A stretch of 64,000 bases of DNA, from assembly GCF_900890425.1 (NCBI RefSeq), contig NZ_CAAHFG010000001.1:496001-560000 (forward strand), given 5' to 3'. Every line of letters begins with the position of its first letter. Position 1 is the stretch's first letter. The notes beneath the pieces were generated by a model, which worked only from the letters and a program-made list of their open reading frames with translations, was not told the origin of the DNA and did no database searches. Below, piece by piece: positions 33,402 through 41,435 of this stretch. This DNA comes from Pontiella desulfatans. GTDB lineage: Bacteria; Verrucomicrobiota; Kiritimatiellia; Kiritimatiellales; Pontiellaceae. The translations under genes and the position numbers were made by a program.

Positions 33402-34856
33402 ATGAATAAAACAAGTTCGATGAACTCGTTGCTTCTCGCATGTTGTATCATTATTCCGACAACAGCTTTGTGTCAGGAATCATTGGATGCTGTATTTTCA
33501 CAGCGAAATACTTCAAGCAATCATAAGAAAAGTGAGTTGGCATCATTCTATACTTCTTCTGAGCAGGGTATGCTCAAAAAAGCAGTGCTGAACTACGCTT
33601 CCAAAATGCACCCAGAAGAAACTCCCTTGGAGATTAAAAATGGCAAGATAAAGACAAGAGGGTTTTTGAATCCAGCATTGAAAATCAATAAGCAACAGGA
33701 AGATAGGGCACTTGTTCCATATCAGGGTACTTATCAAAACAATCTGGCTGTATATCTTTATTCGCTAGGAGAAATGTCGATACATATGGCTTACCATAGT
33801 CAATCTTCATATAGATGGAGTCATGTCAGAAGTTACAGTTATGGAGTGGAGTCAATTCCATCCTTTTTAGAGTATTTCCGTGAGTCTCGTAGAAGTGTTG
33901 CCCAGGTATTTCATTCCAAGAGTTTGTCTAGTCATCCTTGGCTTGGTGAAATTGGGGGGACTTATGAGGCGATGGGGTCTTATGGACGGTCAGGAGATAA
34001 TCGGATTTCTATCGATTTAAAGGGTGAGGTAATTGTCATCAGTTTCCTGGACAAGAAAAGTCACCGAGTTCGCCTGCTTGGATTTGGGGGAGTGGATTCT
34101 GAGGGTAAGATGAAGGTAATAGAGTTCAACTCTTCGTCACGCTATCCGTCATTATTTACGGGTATAATTGATGAGTTGGGCCAGCCGGTTTTGCGAAACG
34201 GCTTTGACCTAACGCAGCTTAAAAGTTTCATGTTTTCTGATGGTTATACGAAGATTGAATTTGATGGTCATACTTATATCAATAAAAGAAAATTGGCGAC
34301 TCGTGAGGCTGAAGAGAAATGGCACGCAGATGAAAAAGCTGATAGAAAGCGACAGGAATGGGCGGCGAAAGAGAAGGTGTTCCTGGAGAATTTAAACAAG
34401 GAAGCCCCTGATTTGATTGCAAGATGTAAAAAGGAAGCGTCAGAAAAATCTGAACTATGCATTAAGGGGTTTTACCTAGGAATGGATGGCGATGATGCCC
34501 ATAAGCTTTTCTGTCACTATTCTGAAGACCTTATTCGAAAGGATCACTTTGATAGTGATCGGTTTGAAGATGTTCTGATTGATAAGGATGGGAAGGTAAA
34601 AGCATTTAGGCTGAACCATTCACTCATAATGGAATTGTTCAATGCAAAAGGGGTTTCTCCTGAAACTTTTATTCAGGCATTTGTTAATAATTATGGCCGC
34701 TATGTACCTGAAGTGAAGAAAGATCGGCGATTTGAGAATTCATTGACCTACAAGGATGCAGTCCGAGGGTACGAGGTCTTCATTACCGTGTACTATGAGG
34801 AACTTAGTGTTGTTGTTCGGCAAACGAAAAGACTCTCTAGCATGGATTTCAATTAG
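33402..34856 (+). CDS. Large secreted hypothetical protein
   Basis: A 484-residue protein with a signal peptide (MNSLLLACCIIIPTTALC-Q). A middle region (~110-290) is beta-rich with Tyr- and Ser-rich stretches. Residues ~300-330 are strongly charged and probably coiled coil (RKLATREAEEKWHADEKADRKRQEWAAKEK), followed by an alpha/beta C-terminus. No known family. Followed by another exported protein gene starting 12 bp after its stop. Confidence 0.65.
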   Translation: MNKTSSMNSLLLACCIIIPTTALCQESLDAVFSQRNTSSNHKKSELASFYTSSEQGMLKKAVLNYASKMHPEETPLEIKNGKIKTRGFLNPALKINKQQEDRALVPYQGTYQNNLAVYLYSLGEMSIHMAYHSQSSYRWSHVRSYSYGVESIPSFLEYFRESRRSVAQVFHSKSLSSHPWLGEIGGTYEAMGSYGRSGDNRISIDLKGEVIVISFLDKKSHRVRLLGFGGVDSEGKMKVIEFNSSSRYPSLFTGIIDELGQPVLRNGFDLTQLKSFMFSDGYTKIEFDGHTYINKRKLATREAEEKWHADEKADRKRQEWAAKEKVFLENLNKEAPDLIARCKKEASEKSELCIKGFYLGMDGDDAHKLFCHYSEDLIRKDHFDSDRFEDVLIDKDGKVKAFRLNHSLIMELFNAKGVSPETFIQAFVNNYGRYVPEVKKDRRFENSLTYKDAVRGYEVFITVYYEELSVVVRQTKRLSSMDFN

Positions 34857-34867
34857 TGAGGCATGTA

Positions 34868-35464
34868 ATGCATCTGGCGAAGTACGTGTTTTTCATTCTG
34901 GTGGTGGGCATGTCTGTCTGTGCCCAACCCTTTACGAATTCTTCTTGGCTTGCCCAGGACTCATATGTGTCAACAAATGGCTTCAGTGTTCCAGTGCAGG
35001 AACCTAAGCTGTCGCTGAATTCATTTGATAAATACGACCAGATGGTAAATTGGGAACCAATTGTAATTGATACAACTACTGTGTATACCAACTCTTTTAA
35101 CTCTGAAGTACAACAGTTCTGGGGTGCGAATTGTGCATACGCCGGACAAATGGTTCAGCAGGGCGATTCTTGGGATATATATGGAAGCAATACTGCTTTC
35201 ATTGGCACGGTTAGACCTGAAGGAAATTCAATGGCTGTGTACGGATCGCAAACTCAGTATAAGGGTAGGTTTATTCAAGAGGGGGATACGGCTGTGTTCT
35301 ATGACCAGTCCAATCTTCAGCAGTTACGAGCCGTCGAAAAAGGTGACACGACTTACTTTTACAATTATCAGAATATGATGATTGGTAGAGCGGTCAAACA
35401 AGGGAACACGGTCTATTATTATGATTCGATGAATACTATGATTGGATCGAAAGTAAGCCAGTAA
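34868..35464 (+). CDS. Secreted protein with short tandem repeats
   Basis: A 198-residue protein from the ATG at 34868, which opens a signal peptide (YVFFILVVGMSVCA-Q). The second half is a run of about five ~18-residue repeats with pattern GxxVQxGxxxxxYxxxxxxxG (for example IGRAVKQGNTVYYYDSMNTM). It looks like a small solenoid or beta-roll, reminiscent of 4-fold beta-repeat surface proteins. In the same operon as the gene before it. Confidence 0.65.
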   Translation: MHLAKYVFFILVVGMSVCAQPFTNSSWLAQDSYVSTNGFSVPVQEPKLSLNSFDKYDQMVNWEPIVIDTTTVYTNSFNSEVQQFWGANCAYAGQMVQQGDSWDIYGSNTAFIGTVRPEGNSMAVYGSQTQYKGRFIQEGDTAVFYDQSNLQQLRAVEKGDTTYFYNYQNMMIGRAVKQGNTVYYYDSMNTMIGSKVSQ

Positions 35465-35467
35465 CCA

Positions 35468-35493
35468 AAGAGGGCCACTTGCCCTCTTTTTTT
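35468..35493 (+). terminator. Terminator between secreted-protein gene and lipoprotein gene
   Basis: AGAGGGC pairs with GCCCTCT, with a seven-T run, 21 bp before the next start codon (35514). Confidence 0.8.
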
Positions 35494-35513
35494 ACCCCAC
35501 AGAAGGAATCCCA

Positions 35514-36125
35514 ATGCGAGCAATAGCGTTAATCTCAATAGCCATCCTCATTTCAGGATGCACCTCACACCATGATTATGTCTCCCAATACGATTTCAGT
35601 TCAGCTCTATTAGAGGATCTGCCGTGGGAGATGGGTGCTCCTATTGTCGGCAACAATACGTCATTCGAATATCTTGATTATGTCCGCACCAATCACTCTG
35701 ACTGGAATTATGTGCAGTACCATATTGGTAGGCAGATGATGGATGACCTGGAGTATGGAACGGTTGTCAATGATCCAGCAGATATTGTTCCGCAGTACGA
35801 CAGCGTTGATTCGGATAGCTGCCGTTTGGTGGATGGGAAGCTTTGGCATCACCTGTGCATCACTAACGGGGTGGTGACGACTGAAACGGATCGTCGGTTT
35901 CAGTTGGAAGTGGTTCCAATCAGGTATGACGATTTCAACAACGATGGATACATGGATGTTCTAATCCATCGCTTTCTGCCGGGATCTGCATCACCGAAGG
36001 GTGAACTCGTTCTTTCCCGCAAACAACCCGTTGGGAAATTCCACGTAGTCGAAATCGGACATAGCTGGTTCCGGCGAATGGAAGAAGAGACCGGGGTAAA
36101 ACCTCCTGATCCGAAGTGGGAGTGA
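35514..36125 (+). CDS. Lipoprotein of unknown function
   Basis: A 203-residue lipoprotein: signal ALISIAILISGC with the lipid-bearing Cys near residue 16. The mature part has no recognised family; DFNNDGYMDVLIHRFLPG (residues ~145-162) resembles an FG-GAP/VCBS-type calcium loop. It probably sits at the periplasmic side of the inner or outer membrane. Separated from the preceding genes by a terminator. Confidence 0.7.
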   Translation: MRAIALISIAILISGCTSHHDYVSQYDFSSALLEDLPWEMGAPIVGNNTSFEYLDYVRTNHSDWNYVQYHIGRQMMDDLEYGTVVNDPADIVPQYDSVDSDSCRLVDGKLWHHLCITNGVVTTETDRRFQLEVVPIRYDDFNNDGYMDVLIHRFLPGSASPKGELVLSRKQPVGKFHVVEIGHSWFRRMEEETGVKPPDPKWE

Positions 36126-36211
36126 GCTACTGGCATATCTTTTCAACCAGTAGACAGTTGAGAGTTATAACGTGATCTAGTAATTCTTTGGTATTAACCA
36201 AGGAGCACAAC

Positions 36212-36649
36212 ATGTCAGTAATGAAGTCACTGCAAGCCGAAATCACCCGCCTGGCCCGTAAGGAGATCAAAAAGGAACTAGATCCTGTTAAACGGGTGAA
36301 TGCTGCCCAGCGTGGCTACATCGCCGACCTGCGTAGGGAGGTAGGGGAGCTACAGAAGGAAATCAATCTGCTCAAGAAAGCCGTGCCCGATGAAGAACTC
36401 GAAGCGGTCGTGGAAAAGGAAGAAGCCCGTGAGAGCTTCTGGATCACCGGCAAGGGTGTGGCATCGATGCGTAAGAAACTTTCACTGACTCAGGTTCAAT
36501 TGGCTAAGCTTGCAGGAGTGAGTGCTCAGAGCGTTGTGAAGTGGGAAGCCACTGATGGTAAGATTCCGTTCCGTCAGCAGGCAACAGCTGACCGTATGCA
36601 GGCGATCCGTGGCATGAGCAAGACGAAGGCCCATGATGCGCTGAAGTAG
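36212..36649 (+). CDS. Coiled-coil HTH protein (XRE-type)
   Basis: A 145-residue protein from the ATG at 36212, preceded by AAGGAG. Residues ~15-65 form a charged coiled coil (LRREVGELQKEINLLKKAV). Residues ~75-140 contain a helix-turn-helix (LSLTQVQLAKLAGVSAQSVVKWE). It could be a dimeric transcription regulator of the island. A terminator follows at 36676. Confidence 0.75.
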   Translation: MSVMKSLQAEITRLARKEIKKELDPVKRVNAAQRGYIADLRREVGELQKEINLLKKAVPDEELEAVVEKEEARESFWITGKGVASMRKKLSLTQVQLAKLAGVSAQSVVKWEATDGKIPFRQQATADRMQAIRGMSKTKAHDALK

Positions 36650-36675
36650 CCTTGATCGGGTAGTGAATGCCAAAG

Positions 36676-36703
36676 CTCTCGATGTTTATGTCGGGAGTTT
36701 TTT
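36676..36703 (+). terminator. Terminator after the coiled-coil HTH gene
   Basis: CTCTCGA pairs with TCGGGAG and is followed by six T. Confidence 0.75.
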
Positions 36704-37279
36704 GTTTGTTGGGTGATGGGGGCTCTTTTTTGCCCCTAGCGTACTGAAATCCCGCTAAATAGGCACAGATTTGGATTGGAACGCCGTTCCACGCAAGGGC
36801 CTGTAAACTTATGGAACGGTGTTCCTCGGCGTTGCCGCTATGCTTTTCCACGAATAATTGAAGGTTGTTGGTAAGTTTCCCGAATATCACCGGGGATGGA
36901 GGGGGGAATTACGATTCTTCTGCTGCAACTCCTAGGAACTCCGGCATTTACGTGATCCCCTCCATAGAGATTCCCCTGGCAGAGGGCTGTTTTCATGGAG
37001 GGAGCCGTGTCGAGGAGGTTTTGGGTTATGGAGGGGGTGTGGTCGTGGGATTGGTAATCCCGGTGTTACTAAAGGGTTGCGGATATTTATCTGGTCGCCT
37101 CCTCCACTGATCCCCCTCTATCCCCTCCAAGGGTGCGGAAGTTTTGAGAGAAGGCGTTTTTTTTGTGGCAAGCAATCTGGTCATATGCGGCGCTATCTGC
37201 AAACAAGTGCAAAAAAAGTAAAATATATGTTGACGGTCGGGCATTCGTGTTGGATATTGCATGCATTCAAGGAGGCATT
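36704..37279. other. Intergenic region with GGAAC-type dyads
   Basis: No gene is supported in this ~575-bp gap. Dyads TTGGAACGCCGTTCCA (36776-36791) and TGGAACGGTGTTCC (36812-36825) are present. A low-complexity stretch with many G/A runs (36890-37150) has no clear structure. Confidence 0.5.
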
Positions 37280-37864
37280 ATGACTGATAAACCGACGCTG
37301 GATTCAAATGAAGAAAAGGCAAAGTTCCTGGAAGCAATTACAGCAGATAATTGCGGAGAGAAGCTAAAGCTAGTTCGTGAATCTTTGATTATGACCCGAA
37401 GAGAGTTAGCAAAAGTCATCGGCTGCAGTGAGGCAACGATTAGTCGCATTGAATCAAAGAAAACAAAACCAACCAGTGATTTTATGAACCGTTTGTTTGG
37501 TTTGGTAGTGATTGGTCATGAAAAATACAAGTCTCTCTCAAAAGCGGAGAGGGAGGGTTTAGCTGAACAGGTTGCCGCTATGGGTGGGGCAGGTATAGGA
37601 CTTGGAGCTAGTATATCTGCTATTTCTGCCAGTGGAGCGGTTGCAGGTTTGTCTGCTGCAGGTGTAGCGTCTGGTCTGGCAACTATTGGCGGTTCAGTCG
37701 CTGCGGGAGCTGCAGTGATTGCCTCTGTTCCTGTAGCTGCCGGGTTCGCTAGTTTCGGACTGGTCAAAGGGATCAAAGCTATATGCGAAGCGAATAAACT
37801 AAATTGTGAAGAAGTTGACGGACGGTTTGAGATCAAGCTGATTCGTAAGGGTGAATGTGAATAA
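37280..37864 (+). CDS. XRE-HTH protein with glycine-zipper membrane segment
   Basis: A 194-residue protein from the ATG at 37280 (AAGGAGG before it). Residues ~24-80 form an XRE helix-turn-helix (LVRESLIMTRRELAKVIGCSEATISRIESKKTKPTSDF). Residues ~95-160 are Gly/Ala-rich hydrophobic segments with small-xxx-small spacing, as in glycine-zipper membrane proteins. A soluble C-terminus follows. A DNA-binding domain tethered to a membrane-type tail is unusual. It is followed after 19 bp by a similar gene. Confidence 0.7.
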   Translation: MTDKPTLDSNEEKAKFLEAITADNCGEKLKLVRESLIMTRRELAKVIGCSEATISRIESKKTKPTSDFMNRLFGLVVIGHEKYKSLSKAEREGLAEQVAAMGGAGIGLGASISAISASGAVAGLSAAGVASGLATIGGSVAAGAAVIASVPVAAGFASFGLVKGIKAICEANKLNCEEVDGRFEIKLIRKGECE

Positions 37865-37883
37865 CTAACAAGGAGAAATAGAA

Positions 37884-38435
37884 ATGAGTGAAGAAAAACT
37901 AACTATCTATAACCTAAAAAATGTACTCGCAGCATTCATTGAAACTGAGAAGTTGGAAGTCAAATCAGTTGCAAAAACTGTTGGTTGTCCTTCTCCTGCT
38001 ATTGGGAGAATTCTTTGTGGGATAACTTGGCCATCAGATGAGATGTTAAAGCGGTGCCACACTATGATGGAAATTGGTTTTAAAGATTACAAGAAGCTGT
38101 CAGAAGCCCAGAAAGAAAAGATCAGTGAAAAAATTGGAGCTGTAGGCGGCGGTGGTTTAGGTGTTGGAGCATCTCTGGGTGCAGTTAGTGTTCTGGGGTC
38201 TATAGGTGGTTTATCTGCCGCAGGAATGGCATCTGGCCTTGCCGCTCTTGGTGCTTTGGTCGGAGGTGGTATGGCGGCAGGGATTGCTGTGGCCGCAGCG
38301 ATACCACTTGGCGTTGCTGCAGTTGGATACGGAACTGTGAAATTGGTTAAGTCTCAATTTACCGACGTACAACTCAAGAAGGAAGCATTTGAGCCTCGCT
38401 GGGAACGTCCTACTGAAGAAGTCGTTGCTGGATAA
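37884..38435 (+). CDS. Glycine-zipper protein with degenerate HTH head, paralogue of previous gene
   Basis: A 183-residue protein laid out like its neighbour: residues ~10-65 look like a weakened HTH (AAFIETEKLEVKSVAKTVGCPSPAIGRILCG), then the same SEAQKEKISEKIGAVGG junction, then ~65 residues of Gly/Ala-rich hydrophobic helices, then a charged tail. It probably arose by duplication. AAGGAGAAA site before the ATG; the two genes form an operon. Confidence 0.7.
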   Translation: MSEEKLTIYNLKNVLAAFIETEKLEVKSVAKTVGCPSPAIGRILCGITWPSDEMLKRCHTMMEIGFKDYKKLSEAQKEKISEKIGAVGGGGLGVGASLGAVSVLGSIGGLSAAGMASGLAALGALVGGGMAAGIAVAAAIPLGVAAVGYGTVKLVKSQFTDVQLKKEAFEPRWERPTEEVVAG

Positions 38436-38550
38436 ACAGAGTCCATTCAGGGGTGCATATGCTCGGTTAGGTGTAAGCCTGACAGACTGAAGCCCTTATT
38501 GAATTCTTCCAGTATAATCAGACTGTTGGTATAACCTATTAGGAAAACTC

Positions 38551-38934
38551 ATGGATATAAATGTATACAAGGTAAGTGAAGTGTCAGACGAAAAAATCCA
38601 CAACCTTCTAAGCTCAAACCAGTCGTTTGTGCTCAAGGAAGTCAAGCATATGAAGGAAACCGTCAAAACTTTAAAAACGAAACTCGATAAGCTTGGTGTT
38701 AAATACAAAGTTTATACTAAAGGTCGTGTTGCTGGAGTTGCTCTGATAGCTGCTCCTGTGGCATTACCTGCGGCTGGAGTTGGAGCGGCTGTGGCAGGTC
38801 TAACGTGCGTAGCTGCAGGATTAGGTGCTGCGGCAGGAGTTACTGGTCACAACATCAAGAATCGCAAGGCTGTTTATAAAATCGGGAAAAACCCATTAAA
38901 GAAAACGATTACGGTCACCTGTAAAGTTAAATAG
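38551..38934 (+). CDS. Plasmid-type small glycine-zipper protein
   Basis: A 127-residue protein. The first ~60 residues are helical and charged (VSDEKIHNLLSSNQSFVLKEVKHMKETVKTLKTKLDKLGVKYKVYTKGRV). Residues ~63-95 are Ala/Gly/Val-rich and hydrophobic, and the end is basic (KKTITVTCKVK). I know the layout (short helical head, glycine-rich hairpin, basic end) from plasmid and Vibrio-type proteins of unknown function. Third glycine-rich membrane protein in a row. Confidence 0.65.
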   Translation: MDINVYKVSEVSDEKIHNLLSSNQSFVLKEVKHMKETVKTLKTKLDKLGVKYKVYTKGRVAGVALIAAPVALPAAGVGAAVAGLTCVAAGLGAAAGVTGHNIKNRKAVYKIGKNPLKKTITVTCKVK

Positions 38935-39060
38935 GTGTACAGTTTGGCTGGCATAGCCCTCGGAATAATCCTTCGTGGCCGGTAGTCCGTATTTCTTCTG
39001 GAGCGTCAGGATGTAGGGGACGCTTTTGCCAATTTGCTTGGATAGGGCGGTGATGGTCAT
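38896..39060 (-). pseudogene. Truncated small HTH gene
   Basis: A 54-codon frame starts MTITALSKQIGKSVPYI and resembles the small phage/plasmid HTH proteins that begin in this way and normally continue past PATKDYSEGYA. Here the frame runs on into the opposite gene (38551-38934) and loses its usual end, so it looks cut at about base 38935. Its ATG overlaps the stop of the gene upstream (ATGA), showing former coupling. Confidence 0.4.
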
Positions 39061-39284
39061 GTTGCCTTATCCAACTTCGCATTATGCTTGGAGCAAATTG
39101 CCTGTAGCTCGATGAAGGCTGCCATTTTGGTTTCTGCCTGTGCGCTGAAACGATGTCCCGTCTCCTTGTCCGCCCATGCGTAGTGCAGCAAACCATGCTC
39201 GGTGTCTACAACCGTGCTGAACCCATAGCTCCACCCAGCGGCGTGCAGTTCATCAGCTATCATTTCCCAGTAGGCTTTAGACAT
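39057..39284 (-). CDS. Small conserved-type hypothetical protein
   Basis: A 75-residue minus-strand protein (YWEMIADELHAAGWSYGFSTVVDTEHGLLHYAWADKETGHRF...). The pattern of a helix, then GWS and a beta hairpin, then a helix is typical of small phage/plasmid proteins. No function known. It starts 2 bp after the stop of 39287-40303 and is coupled to the truncated HTH frame. Confidence 0.65.
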   Translation of the reverse strand: MSKAYWEMIADELHAAGWSYGFSTVVDTEHGLLHYAWADKETGHRFSAQAETKMAAFIELQAICSKHNAKLDKAT

Positions 39285-39286
39285 GG

Positions 39287-40303
39287 TTATTTTTTCTTTA
39301 TGTATACTTTCCTGACAGTCTTATTTTTTATCGGCGGGTTATAGGTTTTTACCAACTCCTCAAAGTGGGGATGTGTGGATCTTACGGCTAGAATGTTATG
39401 AGCTTCATCGGTCAGATAGATATAGAAGCCTCGATATTCACGATCACTCATATTGTTACCGGCACGATCTAGGAAAACTATATTTTCTGAAGCCGCAGCA
39501 TACTTATTTCCATCATTGAGTTTGATATTATTAAGTGTTTGCGTGAAGTGAACAGTGTCCAGTTCGTTGGCCAGGTTCTTCCCAAATACGAACAGATGTA
39601 ATTTAAGATTTTCCGTTGGTGCAGATGTATTCTTCCTGCGTAACGATATGTTCATTTGTATTTCGGTACGTTCTGCTTTCTGAAACCCATTCACCCGTAT
39701 GTTTTCCTTGTCTGAGGTTTTTGAGGCATCTATCTCATAGTCATTCGATACAGGAATATTGGGTAAAGTCGGTGAATTTTGATAAGGACCTATGGAATAT
39801 GTGATAAAGCTCCATTCGAACATCCATCCTGTAGGAATGATATTCAATGTAATAGGCTGGTGGTCGAACGGGATATCAATGGGCACCCATTTTTCCTGAA
39901 AGATATGATCCGAAAAGACGTTCCGGCCGGCTCTCATAATTTCCAGTTTATGATTCCCGTCAGGATGTTTGTGAATTAATAGTCTGAGCGTTCCTTTCCC
40001 TTGTTCAGTAATCTGTGAGAAATCTACTGAGCCTGGGTCGTTGCGATTGAGCGGGTGGATCATGAATACGTCATTCTTTCCCCAGAGTTGTTTAAAAGTT
40101 GCCGGTGGGCCTGTCTCAGGGAAAGTGGCCAGAGAAGCGTTGACTGATTTGAAAACACCGTTGTTACGGTTCATGTTATCTTTGAAACCAGATTCGTAAA
40201 CCAGCAAAGCGTCCGTGGTTGATCTGGATTGATTTGATAGATCTGCACAGCAGATATTTTGGAAAATCAGAATTAGTAAGCTTAAATATATGGTTATTCT
40301 CAT
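39287..40303 (-). CDS. Secreted hypothetical protein
   Basis: A 338-residue protein with a signal peptide (LSLLILIFQNICCA-D). The mature part is beta-rich without Cys-rich or repeat domains that I recognise; a strand-rich middle (~85-160) and a C-terminal region (~240-320) look like two domains. Ends in a basic tail (RKVYIKKK). The middle gene of a minus-strand run 40846 to 39057. Confidence 0.65.
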   Translation of the reverse strand: MRITIYLSLLILIFQNICCADLSNQSRSTTDALLVYESGFKDNMNRNNGVFKSVNASLATFPETGPPATFKQLWGKNDVFMIHPLNRNDPGSVDFSQITEQGKGTLRLLIHKHPDGNHKLEIMRAGRNVFSDHIFQEKWVPIDIPFDHQPITLNIIPTGWMFEWSFITYSIGPYQNSPTLPNIPVSNDYEIDASKTSDKENIRVNGFQKAERTEIQMNISLRRKNTSAPTENLKLHLFVFGKNLANELDTVHFTQTLNNIKLNDGNKYAAASENIVFLDRAGNNMSDREYRGFYIYLTDEAHNILAVRSTHPHFEELVKTYNPPIKNKTVRKVYIKKK

Positions 40304-40306
40304 GAT

Positions 40307-40846
40307 TCACTCTTCCCCAATCGGATACAGCCAAAACCCGTTTACTTCATTCAATAGTTCCCGCATCAACAGATAGACCTCCTGCTGGATGCCGGGTGAT
40401 TTGGATTCCCTGTCTCCGGTTACATATAGAATACAGTTTTCGGGTGGAGTCGCCACATAATCATCGTAGTCGTTGTCTCCGGTTCCAAGAAGCCATCTGG
40501 ATATCAGCTGTATGGCCTTGAGCCGACCCGTCCGCAATAGATCGATTCGTTCAAAGGGTCTTCTGGCTTTCCGGCAGTATTCTATGATCTTAAGAGTGTC
40601 GCCTGATATCGTGCCATGAGTGAATAACAGGATTGCATCGGATTCGATAACGTTGGGTATCGGGCGGGCCTCTTCTGATTCATAATCAAGCTCCCATAGC
40701 TTAAAGCCTTCGGGAATATTATCTCCGGTAGGCTGTTTGTTTTTAGGGCACCATCCTTCTAGATCCACTCCGTACTCCAGGGCACCATCAAGGGCTCCCC
40801 GTTCAGGTCCGGCAGTCCCGCTGGATATGATTTTGGTGATGGGCAT
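40307..40846 (-). CDS. SLOG/YpsA-like putative molybdenum carrier family protein
   Basis: A 179-residue protein of the putative molybdenum-carrier/circularly permuted YpsA (SLOG) family. It begins IISSGTAGPERGALDGALEYGVDLEGWCPKNKQPTGDNIP, which is the nucleotide-binding fingerprint of that family, and has the downstream ESDAILLFTHG strand and a late YVTGDRESKSPGI motif. SLOG proteins bind nucleotides or their derivatives and sometimes take part in defence or stress signalling. Its role here is not established. Confidence 0.75.
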   Translation of the reverse strand: MPITKIISSGTAGPERGALDGALEYGVDLEGWCPKNKQPTGDNIPEGFKLWELDYESEEARPIPNVIESDAILLFTHGTISGDTLKIIEYCRKARRPFERIDLLRTGRLKAIQLISRWLLGTGDNDYDDYVATPPENCILYVTGDRESKSPGIQQEVYLLMRELLNEVNGFWLYPIGEE

Positions 40847-40868
40847 GGTCTTAGGTTGGGATAAGCTC

Positions 40869-41159
40869 TTAGCTGGAAGCGTCGCCGTCCGAGCATTTGG
40901 GGCAGGGGTGGGGACGTTCGATAATAGATCCCGCTTCCTTGGTATCCACGAAACTGCAGGAATTGCAGCTGATTGCTACACTTGACCCTCTATCCTTGAA
41001 AGAACCACCTACCCATTTCCAGTTGTGTTCCCGGAGTTGTCTGTTGAAGGCTGCAAAGGTTTCAATATGTAGAGATGTCAAATCCGCAGCAGAGGGTGGG
41101 GGAAGGTCGTTAGGTACACTGTTCCCATCGGTCTTCGGATCTTTCTTTCCCATTCCCAT
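40869..41159 (-). CDS. Small zinc-ribbon-like protein
   Basis: A 96-residue soluble protein with a CNSCSF...HPCPKC pattern near the C-terminus, a likely zinc ribbon. The first half is low-complexity followed by a helix. It precedes the SLOG gene by 22 bp on the same strand and may act with it. Start ATG at 41159. Confidence 0.6.
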   Translation of the reverse strand: MGMGKKDPKTDGNSVPNDLPPPSAADLTSLHIETFAAFNRQLREHNWKWVGGSFKDRGSSVAISCNSCSFVDTKEAGSIIERPHPCPKCSDGDASS

Positions 41160-41252
41160 AGATGAATACCTTCCCCGTGAAGTATTAGTTGCCTTGCCTT
41201 TTGTGTGTCATAATATAATCTTTAATGGATCTTGCAAGGGGATATCATTCTA

Positions 41253-41435
41253 ATGAAGCGTTGGGTTCTGATAATCATAATTCCTGTTCTGATGGCTCTA
41301 CTCATCAGGGCTATTCTCGCTGCCACCGACCCGTCTATGCATGATGAGGTGAAGAAGTATGCGACCATGTTGGTGATCGGTAGCTTTGTTCTGATGGCTG
41401 TGGTGCGAATGGTGCTCATTCGGAGAGCCAGATGA
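41253..41435 (+). CDS. Small two-TM membrane protein
   Basis: A 60-residue protein from the ATG at 41253, with two hydrophobic segments (about residues 4-22 and 37-54) and a basic end (RMVLIRRAR). It overlaps the start of the following protease gene by 4 bp (ATGA), so the two are translated together and probably work together at the membrane. Confidence 0.6.
   Translation: MKRWVLIIIIPVLMALLIRAILAATDPSMHDEVKKYATMLVIGSFVLMAVVRMVLIRRAR

Noticed and set aside
36865..37110. 81-codon frame in the gap before the glycine-zipper genes
   Set aside because: It reads as glycine- and repeat-rich low-complexity text without start signal, so it is treated as non-coding.
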